Below, piece after piece: positions 1 to 9,813 of a DNA stretch of 64,000 nucleotides; positions within the stretch are counted from its first letter, which is position 1, and each line of letters starts with the position of its first letter. The notes under the pieces are model-generated. The model saw only the letters and a list, made by a program, of their open reading frames with translations. It did no database searches and was not told the origin of the DNA. Source of the DNA: Dactylorhiza incarnata (lineage: Eukaryota; Streptophyta; Magnoliopsida; Asparagales; Orchidaceae); contig JAWHQI010000004.1 of NCBI GenBank assembly GCA_033032865.1, positions 22,674,001-22,738,000 of the forward strand. The letters run 5' to 3'. The translations under genes and the position numbers were made by a program.

Positions 1-158
1 TTCGTCGAACGCAGCTTTACTGCCATTCGTCGAACGCAGTCCAGAATCGGCGATTTAAATTACAGGCAAGTGACTTGAATCGTGGCCGTCAAATCCAGGG
101 CATTAAATCCAAGGGATGGGATTTATTTCTGGGTTTTCTTAGGGTTTGTCAAGAGGAG

Positions 159-169
159 TATATATATAT
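159..169 (+). promoter_or_regulatory. TATA box of the family S LTR copy
   Basis: A TATATATATAT run stands in GC-richer sequence, about 120 bp downstream of the two TCGTCGAACGCAG motifs and well before the LTR end. This is the expected U3/R layout. The assignment rests on position and sequence only. Confidence 0.45.
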
Positions 170-468
170 CCTCTTTAACTTGTACACTTTATCTTCTTCA
201 AGCGTGAGAAAGTAGGAAGCCGACAAAAGATCTTATTGGATGTTGGTTGCAGGTGCAGGTGAGGCTAGCAGGAAATAGCGGGCGCTGGCCCTTTTGCTGT
301 GTTGGCCCTCGAAGGACAGTCTCTTTTCTGCTTTTCATGTATTGCCGGCCTGGGTGCCGATTTATGTTTTGAGTTTCTATACATTTGATAAATGTAAGGC
401 CTTAAGGCCGTAACTCTATTTGTTTCATTTCTGGGATAGTGGACAATTCTAAAAGATGTTTAATCTAA

Positions 469-663
469 GGCTTCGTTTGGTTCGGCTTATTTGCTCCGGT
501 GAGTTTGGACAAAAACGTCATAGGCATACCAAACATTTTATGCTTATAACTAGTTTCTTTTTTTGATAATGGTAGTAATATTTGTCATACCAAACATACA
601 TTATATGCCAATGACGATTTTGTCCAAACTCACCGGAGCAAATAAGCCGAGCCAAACGAAGCC
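469..663 (+). mobile_element. Tourist-like (PIF/Harbinger) MITE, 195 bp
   Basis: The ends form a terminal inverted repeat of about 60 bp; the outer 46 bp have one mismatch and begin GGCTTCGTTTGG. The element is flanked by a 3-bp TAA duplication (466-468 and 664-666), the hallmark of PIF/Harbinger elements. It has no coding capacity. The paralogous LTR near 58345 has the empty site, running straight from AAATCTT into ATGCTTCCGCT. High TIR identity suggests a fairly recent insertion. Confidence 0.88.
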
Positions 664-839
664 TAAATGCTTCCGCTTACGCTTTTTATACTCTCGTGTA
701 GTTGTTGTTCTTTTCTGATTATCACCTTATAATGCCTAGCTAGTGTGTATAGTATGGCGTGGTGTCCCGGCTGGACCTACTGTTATATTATTTGTACTGG
801 TAGGGTGTTATAGCTTACTATGCAGAAATCCCGAATGGA

Positions 840-1016
840 ACAATAATACCCACCATAGGAGACTTCGTACTCTCCATTCACGTAGGGAGACTTCCAGAAC
901 CGGTCCAATACAACGTCCAGTTCATGATCATAGAAGATGATTCACCGTATGATGCGATATTTTTAGCATCCTACTTGACACGCTGCAGCATGACACCTCC
1001 ATGCCGGGCCGCATGG
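840..1016 (+). pseudogene. Degenerate Ty3/gypsy retropepsin C-terminal fragment
   Basis: One frame reads GDFVLSIHVGRLPEPVQYNV followed by VQFMIIEDDSPYDAIF. This resembles the C-terminal half of Tat-lineage aspartic proteases, where a strand ending FxVxDxxSPYNAI precedes LGRPxL. The catalytic DSG part is absent and the expected LGRP is not preserved. No RT follows. It is probably a scrap of an older element cut off by the family S LTR on its left. The lineage call is tentative. Confidence 0.4.
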
Positions 1017-1559
1017 CGAGCAAAGGGAAAATCCTCCAAATCTCAGTTTGTTACCTCAGCGTCGCAAGGACCGAGGTTCCATGGATTAGCCATGGGCCCC
1101 GACAAAGCTTGAATCCCAAGAAGCTTTGCCCAGAGAAGAGCCACGTGGCCCCAACACCGATAACATACATAAATCTCCCGACATCAATCAATCCATGAAA
1201 ACTCGAAACCGTGTGTCGGAAGAGAAAGGGACAATGACCGAGGCCGGTTGGCCTAACTAGATCCAGTTGGTCCGTCCCCGAGGGCTGATGAACCAAAACA
1301 CCCGGGTCTACACCCCGTAAAATTCCTCACAGGTGCATATCTTATCTGTAATCTACAACAACAAGATTGTCAAGTGGCCATGACCGCTCCCTCACAATAC
1401 TGGAAATCAGTTCTAGATTTGTGACTTTCACAGGGGCCTAGGGCACCATTCGAAGCAATGCATATGCTTGAAGGACAAAATCGAGCACCTCGTCCAGTTG
1501 GGGCACCTTAAGGCCTTTCACAAAACAACTCAGAAACAAGCAGCTCGGTAAAAGGCAAC
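1017..1559 (+). other. Old gypsy-derived sequence, no intact gene
   Basis: There is no open frame of note. At about 1467-1520 one frame reads LKDKIEHLVQLGHLKAF, which resembles the gag region before the zinc knuckle of Tat-lineage elements. It lies downstream of the protease-like fragment although gag should come first, so the remnants look rearranged. The rest (1017-1440) shows nothing I can assign. Confidence 0.3.
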
Positions 1560-1938
1560 TGTAACGCCCCTGATTTTCGTTAATTATTTACGTGGCCGCT
1601 GTGACGTAGTTTTGGCATAAGGGCGTTACGTCAGCTCGTCAGGTTTAGTTTTGAGCCTTAGCTTAGTTAAAGCTTGTAATTTATATCGAGCGCGCGAGTT
1701 TTCGTGTCGTTTTGAATTGTAGAGGAGATTCTGTGTAGATATTGAGAATTTAGCTTCGGGAAGCTTTTTGCCCGAGTTTGGCTCGTCGGAACTGAATTCT
1801 GACTTCGCCGTTGGATTCGTAGCACTGTGTCTTAGTTAAGGTGCGAATTTTGTAGAAATCCGAGGTGATCTAGTTTCCCTCGCGGTTTTAAGTAAATTGG
1901 GGAATATTTAATTATTTAAATATTAAATTAGGTTTTAG

Positions 1939-1945
1939 TATAAAA
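1939..1945 (+). promoter_or_regulatory. TATA box of the Tekay-A LTR
   Basis: TATAAAA follows a long A/T-rich stretch and is followed by a pyrimidine-rich leader. In the reverse copy the equivalent is near 22245 (TATATATAAACC on the + strand). The TCTCGAGA array lies downstream of this box, so it should be transcribed. Confidence 0.45.
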
Positions 1946-2454
1946 CCTAATGATCCTTTCCCTATTCACCTTCTTCTCCATCGGCCCCAAATCAGCCGCC
2001 GAGCGAAAGAGCGAGAGCGGAGCTTCGAGGAGCGTTCGGTTGGCGATTCCTAAGGCTGTGGTGGTCGGAATCGCGTTCAGAGGGTAGATTTGGAAAGCTC
2101 TCGGCGAGATCCTCATCTTCGAGGTAAGCTTTTCCCGTTTGAGGAGTTTTTTGGAGTTAGGGTAGTGACCTAACCCCTTCTTTCGACCCGAAAAGTTTCA
2201 AGAATCTGTGCTCGTGTGTTTTCCTGGCCGATCCATAACTTCCGGAGCGAAGATCTTCGAGTTTGCAAGGTTAAGGCAAGTGGCAATTTCTTTCTCCTTC
2301 TCTTTGATGTTGGAGTGTTGTTTCCTACTTGAGTTTGTATTGCATTATCTCAACTCTTGATCTTGGAGTGTTGCTTGGTTGAATTAACTCTTAGTCCCTT
2401 TGGAGATCTCCCTAAATGTCTATTTCTTTTCCCTCATACGATTCTCTGCAGCTT

Positions 2455-2925
2455 CTCAAGAAGGCCTCCTCAGGTTTCTCGAAAAGTGCCTAGTTGTACT
2501 CCCTTCTTACTCTTGAAAAAGACCAGTTTCCTCGAAAAGAGTCAAGTCTAGTTCTCGTGAAGGACCAGCCTTCTCGAGAGGTTTTCAGCCTTGTTCTCGA
2601 GAAATGCCTTAATTTCTCGAGAGATCCCCTGTCCTGATCCCTAAATTTTTTCTCGAGAGGTGCTATTGCTCTCGAGAAGTCCAGTGTTCTGATCCTAACC
2701 TCTCGAGAAGTCCCCTCCCGAGAAGTCCTCTCTCTCGATAAATCCCTGCACCTCTTGAGAAGTTCCCTCTCGAGAAGTGTCTCTCCCTCTCGATAAGTGT
2801 TCTCTCCCTCTCGAGAAGTCCCTGTCCTGCTCTTGAGATTCCTGCTGATAACCCCTTTGTTTTCTTTTGAGAAGCCCTTTTACCTTCCCTCGAGAAGTGT
2901 CTTCTCCTTCTCGAGGAATGCCTGC
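2455..2925 (+). repeat. Array of CTCGAGA palindromes in the Tekay-A LTR
   Basis: The stretch has about twenty degenerate copies of YTCTCGAGARG, built on the perfect 8-bp palindrome TCTCGAGA and separated by 8-30 bp of variable, pyrimidine-rich sequence. The homologous array in the reverse-oriented solo LTR is at 21295-21716. Copy number and spacing differ between the two, so the array has expanded or contracted since they diverged. Confidence 0.85.
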
Positions 2926-3581
2926 TTTGTGCCCGTAGTCATGATTACTTCTCCCATTTTGAAACCTCGTAATTGTTGTGGTTAAACCAATTGATAAGTT
3001 CTCTTATGTTTAGTATTGGAAGAATGTTTACCTTGTTGTGACCCTACTTCTTAGGGCATCCTAGAGGTTACCCTTTCAGGCAGCATCCCGTGTTTGTTTG
3101 AAAGTTAATTAATAAGAACCATTGTCTTTAGCCTTACACAGTAGTTGTGTTTGGGGGACAGTGGGTGAAATGTTATAGCCTTGCACGGTAGTCGTGTTTG
3201 GGTGGTTGGGTCTAGAGTACCCCCACCCGGTTTTTTTTTGGGCTTTGGGTGGCGGAGGTAGATAACGGCTCCCGTTTAATTGAGCTGATCAGTCTCTTTA
3301 AATGTAATCAACAAAATAAATGAACTTGTTTGTTCCTCTTTTGGTATATAGTGCACTCGATGCTTGCTAGTTCTTTGTTTGGAGCTTCTTTTCGGTAAAT
3401 ATGGCTTGGGTTGGTACCCCTTGTGCCTTATTTACTTTGCTTCTTGTTTTATTTATGCCACTTGTGATTCCTTGCTGAGGCGTTCTTGTTTTATTGAATG
3501 ACTCAGGTTCAGGGCCGTAGCGGTTAGTGGTGTAGCCTGAAGTCTTCGGGAGTTCTTAGCTGCTGTTTACCCCGCTACTGC

Positions 3582-3590
3582 GAGTCTTCT
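3582..3590. other. Recombination junction between the Tekay-A LTR and SIRE-A
   Basis: Left of this point the sequence follows the Tekay-A LTR; right of it, the SIRE-A LTR (compare 13655-13670). Both parental sequences share a few bases (GAG/GAGTC) at the join. About 980 bp of the SIRE-A 5' LTR, the left part of N's LTR and the end of the Tekay-A LTR are all missing, as expected for an illegitimate-recombination deletion. Confidence 0.65.
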
Positions 3591-4070
3591 CTGAGCATCT
3601 TGACAGATAAGAACACTATAAACTCTTTCTTACCTCTCTTGTACAGGGTTAATACTCCCTTCAAAAGTGTACCTCCTTGGTGGCAAGACACCTGATCAAA
3701 AAATCTAGTTGGTTTTGAGCACCTGAACAAAAGCTCTGTGGTGTGTGGACACCTGAACAAAAATCCCTTGGTGTGAGGGCACCTGATCAAAAATCCTAGT
3801 GGATTCCTACCAAGGGTGGTAGAAGAGTAGACGTACCCAGATTTATTGGGGAACTACTATAGCTCCTTGTGTCTTCTGTGTTTGGTTATTTTCTGTGCTT
3901 GTGCTGTTTGTTGTGTGATTTCATTTACTTAATTTTTCTGTTAATATAATTCTCACACTGCTTACACTTATATATAATACTATTTTGATTCCGCTATAAA
4001 AACTAAGGAAAAGTTTTAATACTCTATTCACCCCCCTCTAGAGTAACTTAAGATCTAACCTCCACTTTCA
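3587..4070 (+). repeat. SIRE-A 5' LTR, last 484 bp only
   Basis: It matches 13661-14146 nearly base for base, starting at GAGCATCTTGACAG and ending at ACCTCCACTTTCA, immediately before the primer site. It includes a run of short units on the pattern CACCTGAWCAAAAAT (about 3680-3800), also present in the 3' LTR. The promoter half of the LTR is lost. Confidence 0.92.
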
Positions 4071-4072
4071 AT

Positions 4073-4084
4073 TGGTATCAGAGG
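4073..4084 (+). promoter_or_regulatory. Primer-binding site, initiator tRNA-Met type (SIRE-A)
   Basis: TGGTATCAGAGG lies 2 bp after the LTR end and matches the initiator-Met primer site TGGTATCAGAGC except at the last base. It marks the start of minus-strand DNA synthesis and fixes the 3' end of the 5' LTR. Confidence 0.9.
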
Positions 4085-4184
4085 TAGGTTGATCTCACTT
4101 ACAGACTAACATCTGGATCACAAAGATCAATTAGATCTTAATTTAATTTAGAGTTTCTCTTTATCTATTTTCTGTTTAAAACTC

Positions 4185-6236
4185 ATGGCACAAAACAAGG
4201 AATACTCAAGCACAAGACCTCCTATGTGCAATCTTAGTAAGTTTGCACTGTGGAAAGCAAGGATTAGGCTTTACATGAATTCTATTGATGAGGATATATA
4301 TAATTCTATTTTGACAGGACCTCCACCAGCACAAGAACAATCATCAACCAATGCTGTACCTCCTCTAGGACACATAGATCCATTGAAGAAATACAAGAAT
4401 GCAGATGCCAAAGCAATGAATATATTGGCACAAACCATGTCAGATGATATATTCCAAAAAGTTGCTGAGTGCACTTCAGCAAGAGATATATGGAATACCC
4501 TAACTGCAATTGTTGCAGGTTCTGCTGATGAAAGGAAAGACAGAAGATCACACCTGATCTCTCTGTATGAGAACTTCAAGAAAGGTAATGAAGAATCAGT
4601 TGCAGACATGTACACTAGGTTAAGTGTAATTATAAGTGAACTCAGGACTCTTGACAAGGAAATCTCATTAACAGAGATTAATGACAAGATCCTAATGTGC
4701 TTCCCTAGCACTTGGGATTCAAGGATCTGGCCAATCAAGGAAGCCAGAAGTCTCAATGAGATCACCACTGAAACTTTGTTGGGAAAGCTCAAATCTTATG
4801 AGCAGCTCATCAAGTTCAGGGAAGCTGAAGCATCCACTTCATCTCCAGCACCAAAGAAAGAGAAGAGCATAGCTTTCAAGGCAGCTGATGCAGAACAAGA
4901 AAAGGCTCCAAAAGATGATGAACTCATGAGCCTCATAGCCAGAAGATTCTACAAAATGGCTAAGAATGATTTCAGAAGGAAAGAATCCAGATCAAGAGAT
5001 AAGCAAAGGTATGACAAATCAACTCCTAAAGAAGTTATTTGTTTTGGTTGCAGGAAATCTGGACACTACTTGACAGAATGTCCAGAGAAGCAAAAGAAAG
5101 ATAAGAAAAAGGATAAAGAAGAAAAGAGAAGCTCCAGCATGTCTTCCTCCCACAAGCACAAAAAGAAGGGAAGAGGATTTATAGCAGAATCCTGGAGTGA
5201 CACTGAATCTGAATCATCATCCAGCTCATCTGATGATGATGAAGAAAATTCAAAGGAAAATGACCAATGTCTTATGGCCATTTATGACTCAGACAGTGAG
5301 TCAGGAAATTCTTCTTCAACCAGTGATGATGAATGCTATGAAGAAGATAAGAACTTCTGCATGATGGCAATCAATGCCTCAGCAAACAATTCTGATGAAG
5401 AAGAATCAGAATCAGAAGCAGAAGATAATGCAGACCAGGTAATATCTAGTTTTGATTTCAATTCTAGTGAATTCAAAGATGAATTCAAAGGTCTTTGCTT
5501 AGATTTAATCAAATCTGAGAAAGAAATAATCTCTCTCAGAAATTAGTTGGCTGAAATGAATCAACTGGTGGCAGAAAATGTTAATCTTAAGAAAGATTTA
5601 ACTGCCTCTAGAGAACACATTATTCTCATTGAGAACAAGTTGTCTAAAGCTAAGGAATATGAAGAATTCCTCAATGGCAGTAGTGTTAAGCTGATGGACA
5701 TCACAAAAACAGTGAATGCTAGATTTAATAGCAAGCTGAGTTTGGGTGCATCATCAAGTGATCCATACCTTCTTAAGAAAAACATCCTCTCTACTCCAGT
5801 GATATTCAATTCTACTAAGAGCAAAGAGGCTGTAGAAATGAATAAAGATGTTTCGATCAAGTTTGTAGAGAATAAAAGAATTCAGAAGAATTCGTCGAAC
5901 GAAGCTCGACAAAAAGATTTCAATCCGTCGAACGGCGATCGACGAAAACTGAAAACAGATTTTCAGTATAGTAATTACATACACACTGTTCGACGAAATC
6001 AAGCACATTCGTCGAACGACAATCGACAAATTTACTCAAATCCGTCGAACAAACACTATACACAGAATTTCAGGAATTCTAATTCTAAACACACTAAAAA
6101 TCCTTTTACTGAGTGGACAATACCTCCAAGGAGATATCATCCCAAAGGCTATAAGGATCAGCCTGAAATGTCGTTTATTTCAGATTTCTGTGGAGATACA
6201 AAAAGACCCAAGGTAATCTGGGTCAGGAACAAATAG
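4185..6236 (+). pseudogene. gag: SIRE-A gag (capsid-nucleocapsid) with one in-frame TAG
   Basis: Copia gag, which forms the virus-like particle. The ATG at 4185 follows a short leader. The N-terminal part reads LSKFALWKARIRLYM, matching the copia capsid domain. A zinc knuckle CFGCRKSGHYLTEC (CX2CX4HX4C) lies at about 5041-5082, followed by Lys-rich and then Ser/Asp/Glu-rich acidic stretches, as in Sirevirus gag. A TAG at 5544-5546 interrupts a coiled-coil region that continues in the same frame to 6236; CAG (Gln) is the likely ancestral codon. The context is not the CARYYA readthrough type, so I read it as decay. The C-terminal part contains the hairpin array at 5891-6054. Pol follows in another frame. 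Confidence 0.85.
5891..6054 (+). repeat. Hairpin-unit array inside the gag reading frame
   Basis: Three complete units and two partial ones. Each complete unit is a 5- to 7-bp stem, TTYGTCG pairing with CGACRAA, around a loop of exactly 9 nt beginning AACG (for example stems 5891-5897 and 5907-5913). Because the array is coding, gag carries a matching repeat on the pattern (P/S)SNxxR. The same units recur at 9485-9694 and, in related form on the other strand, in the LTR at 12828-12990. Confidence 0.8.
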
Positions 6237-6261
6237 GTTTGTTTTGTCTTTGTTTTTGCAG

Positions 6262-9200
6262 GTACACAGCTGTCCAAGAACAAGTGAAAAATGTTATTTG
6301 GACAGTGGCTGTTCAAAGCATATGACAGGGAACAAGTTAAACCTGAACAGCTTCAAGGCAAAGCTTGGACCAAAAGTTATATTTGGAGACTCCAACTGTG
6401 GACAGACCAAAGGCTATGGAAAAGTCAAAGTTGGAAAAGTCACCTTCAAAGAGGTAGCCTATGTAAAGGGACTGAAGCATAACCTTATCAGCATAAGTCA
6501 ATTATGTGATGAAGGGTATCAGGTAACCTTTAATATATTGAAATGCCTTATTAAATCTACTGATGGTATTACTATTTTATCAGGCATTAGACAAGGTAAT
6601 ATATACTTAGTAAATTTCAATTCATCCACTATAGAAGTCTGTTTATTTAGTGATACAAGTAAATCTAGTGATCTTTGGCATAAGAGACTAGGACATGTAA
6701 ACCTTAGGACCATTGCTAAACTATCTAAGGACAAACTTGTTAGAGGTTTACCCTTAGGATCATATAAGAAAGAAGGATTATGTAGGGCATGTCAACTAGG
6801 CAAGCAAACTAAAAACCGCTTTAAATCATTATCTAAAAGTGATTCACCTAGAATCTTATATTTGCTACATATGGACCTTTTTGGACCTATAACAACAAAG
6901 AGTTTAGGGGGGAAGTCTTACTCTCTAGTTATTGTGGATGACTTCTCTAGATTCACTTGGGTGTTCTTTTTGAGAGAAAAGTCAGATAACTTTAAAGTTC
7001 TTACAGACTTTCTTAAGAGCATAAAGATTGAGTACTCAACTGAAGTTGCATTGATTAGAAGTGATCATGGCAGTGAGTTTGAGTCTCTTCTTATGCAAGA
7101 ATTCTGTGAGATGGAAGGTATCAGGCATTGTTTCTCAGCTCCTAGAACTCCTCAACAAAATGGGGTAGTTGAAATGAAAGATAGAACTCTAATTGAAACA
7201 GCAAGAACATTGCTTGCAGATGCTAATTTGCCCCTATACTTTTGGGCAGAGGCTATCAGCACAGCAAATTATGTTCTGAATAGAAGATTGATACACAAGC
7301 TTAAGGGAAAGACTCCTTATGAATTACTTAACGGGAAGAAACCTAAAGTTAGCTATTTTAGATCATTTGGGTGTAGATGTTTCATTCACAATAATGATAA
7401 GAAATATCTTAGAAAATTTGACCCAAAATCAGATGAAGGAATTTTCTTAGGATATTCAATAACCAGCAAAGCATATAGGATTTATAATAAATCTACCCTC
7501 AAGATAGAAGAATCTATGCATGTTACTTTTGATGAGACTAACATGTTTTACAAGGAGAAGATTTCTTCTACCATAAAAAATCTGCAGGTACCTATATTAT
7601 GTGAGCAGCTAGATCAATTAGCTCTACATAAAGAAGGAATTCTGAATCCTGAACAGCAGAATGCTGAGGAGAGTGAAGAAGAAAATCTCCCAGATTTTGT
7701 TGAAAGTTCAGAACAGATAACAACAGATAATCCTCCACAGAATATAGCAGCTGAACAAATTCGCCAAATGGAAATTATTGCTGAACCAACTCCAACTGTT
7801 GACCACATCACAGTTAGAGATCATCCAATATCACAAGTAATTGGTGATATTTCAGCAGGTGTGCAAACAAGGAATCAAGTACATCAGAACTTGATGCACA
7901 CATGCTTTCTCTCCCAGATTGAACCTCAAACTATAAAAGATGCAGAACAAGATCCCAACTGGATCATTGCTATGCAAGAGGAACTCAATCAGTTTGAGAC
8001 AAACAAAGTATGGGATTTGGTTCCTAGACCAAAAGACCATCCAGTGATTGGCACCAAATGGGTCTTCAGGAACAAACTAGATGAACAAGGCAACATTGTA
8101 AGAAATAAAGCAAGACTGGTAGCCCAAGGATATTCACAAGAAGAAGGGATTGATTATGATCAAACCTTTGCTCCTGTTGCAAGACTTGAAACAATCAGAA
8201 TATTTCTTGCATTTGGTGCATACAAAAAGTTCAAGGTATATCAAATGGATGTAAAGAGTGCTTTCTTGAATGGGGAAATCAAAGAAGAAGTATATGTGGA
8301 ACAACCCCCAGTTTTCCTCTCTCCAACTCAACCCTCTTTTGTATTTAAGCTTAAGAAAGCTCTCTATGGTCTCAAACAAGCTCGCAGAGCATGGTATGAA
8401 ACTTTAGCTAGTTTTCTTTTGGAAAACAATTTCTGTAGGGGTTTAATAGATAAAACCTTATTTTTCAGGATACATAAAAATTAAACTCTGCTAGTTCAAA
8501 TATATGTAGATGATTTTATTTTTGGATCTACTGATTCAAATTTGTGTAAAAGATTTTCAAATCTAATGCAATCTAAATTTGAAATGAGTAGTATGGGTGA
8601 GTTATCATACTTCCTTGGTCTCCAAGTGAAGCAAACTTCAAATGGAATCTTCATATCCCAATCTAAGTATGCTAAGGAATTAGTGAAAAGATTTGGTATG
8701 TCAGATTCTTCCACCATGAAAACACCCATGCCCTCAAATGTTGTTGTTGATAATGATGAATCAGGGAAACCTGTTGATTCAAAAGTATATAGAGCAATTG
8801 TTGGCTCATTACTCTATTTAACAGCAAGTAGGCCTGACATAATGTTTGCTACTTGTATTTGTGCTAGGTTTCAAGTTAACCCCAAGGAATCTCACTTAAT
8901 TTTGCTAAAAAGGATTTTGAGATATATAAAGGGTTGCCCTAATCTAGGACTTTGGTATCCAACAGCATCTGAATTTGAATTAACTGGATTCTCAGATTCA
9001 GATTATGCTGGATGCAGAGTAGACAGGAAAAACACATCAGGGACTTGCCAATTCCTTGGTGATAGGCTTGTGTCTTGGTTTTGTAAGAAACAAACATCTG
9101 TGTCAACATCAACAGCTGAAGCTGAATATATAGCTGCTGGCAGTTGCTGCTCACAGATATTGTGGATACAAAATCAACTTCTAGACTATGGAGTCAACTT

Positions 9201-9456
9201 AAATAATTCAACTATATTTTGTGACAATACTAGTGCAATATCTATAGCACAAAATCCAGTTCTCCATAGTAGGACTAAACACATAGAAATTAGGCACCAC
9301 TTCCTTAGGGATAATGTGGATAAAAATAAAATTTGCCTACAATTTATTCCTACTGATTTATAAAGAGCTGACATTTTCACCAAGCCATTGGATGAAAAGA
9401 AGCATATCTTCTTTATAAATCAACTTGGAATGATAGATGGAGACTCAATCTGCTAG
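6262..9456 (+). pseudogene. pol: SIRE-A pol: protease, integrase, RT, RNase H
   Basis: The domain order protease-integrase-RT-RNaseH is copia-type. Protease: DSG at 6301. Integrase: HKRLGH...CRACQLGK zinc domain near 6676-6810, then Asp 6874, Asp 7063 and Glu 7171, with 35 residues between the last two (D-D35-E). [12 protein letters not shown] near 8245 and the catalytic YVDD at 8503-8514. RNase H: SDSDYAG, AEAEYIAAG and ADIFTKPL near the end. A TAA at 8482-8484 lies just before YVDD, and a TAA at 9361-9363 replaces a residue just before ADIFTK (Gln CAA expected). All parts are otherwise in one frame. The first 25 nt after the gag stop (6237-6261) look like a tiny GT...AG segment, too short to be a normal plant intron; pol is offset in frame from gag. 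Confidence 0.92.
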
Positions 9457-9484
9457 TAAATTAAGTTCTCTATTTACCTCAAAA

Positions 9485-9694
9485 ATTTGTCGAACGGAGA
9501 ACGACGAATTTATATCATTTGTTGAACGGTGGTCGACAAAACCTTATATTTTCAGAATCGATAAAGAAATGTTACCTGCCGAACAGCGGTCGACGAAAAG
9601 GATATTTTTTTGTCGAACGCTGTCTGACAAAAACTTAAAGTCTTTTCGGCTTCTGTCTTTATCAGGGTTAGTTGCTGAACGCCGCTCCACAAAT
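9485..9694 (+). repeat. Hairpin-unit array between pol and the accessory ORF
   Basis: Five units at roughly 40-50 bp spacing, each a 6- to 7-bp stem of the TTTGTCG / CGACAAA type with a 9-nt loop starting AAC. Both stem and loop length are kept although the loop sequences vary after AACG. The array ends about 17 bp before a TATA box and 120 bp before the accessory-ORF ATG, which suggests a regulatory role. Confidence 0.82.
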
Positions 9695-9710
9695 GCGCCT
9701 CTTTCTCTCA

Positions 9711-9718
9711 TATATATA
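9711..9718 (+). promoter_or_regulatory. Putative internal promoter TATA box for the SIRE-A accessory ORF
   Basis: TATATATA directly follows the hairpin array and precedes a pyrimidine-rich leader. A good 3' splice site (CTCTTTTGCAG) stands 8 bp before the ATG at 9814, so the message may be spliced from an upstream exon. No experimental support can be read from the sequence. Confidence 0.45.
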
Positions 9719-9813
9719 TTTACTACTTGTATTTCTTAAGAGCGCGCCTACAGAAATCGTTTCCCTCCAGTTCCCCTTTTGCACTTGATCTTTCTCCTCT
9801 TTTGCAGGACTCA

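Larger units (their letters stand above)
1..812 (+). repeat. 3' part of an LTR, family S (chromovirus-type ends)
   Basis: From about 245 to 812 (apart from the MITE at 469-663) this matches 58115-58486, the right part of a complete solo LTR. Shared blocks include AAATAGCGGGC, TTGCCGGCCTG, AATGTAAGGCCTTAAGGCC and the end GGGTGTTA. The terminal CA of the complete copy is TA here, consistent with C-to-T decay. Bases 1-245 have no counterpart in the other copy, so the promoter half differs between the two copies. Two copies of TCGTCGAACGCAG lie at about 2-40. The left end is outside the window. Confidence 0.75.
1560..3586 (+). repeat. Truncated chromovirus LTR (family Tekay-A)
   Basis: It starts with TGTAACGCCCCTGATTTTCG and is co-linear with the reverse complement of the complete solo LTR at 19792-22632. 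Shared landmarks are the 5' end, the A/T-rich promoter region, the TCTCGAGA array, the stretch with GGGGTACTCTAGACCC-like text, and the block near 3480-3550 around GAGGCGTTC. About 600 bp of the 3' end are missing. Homology stops at the junction with SIRE-A at 3582-3590. No internal region of this copy remains. Confidence 0.85.
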
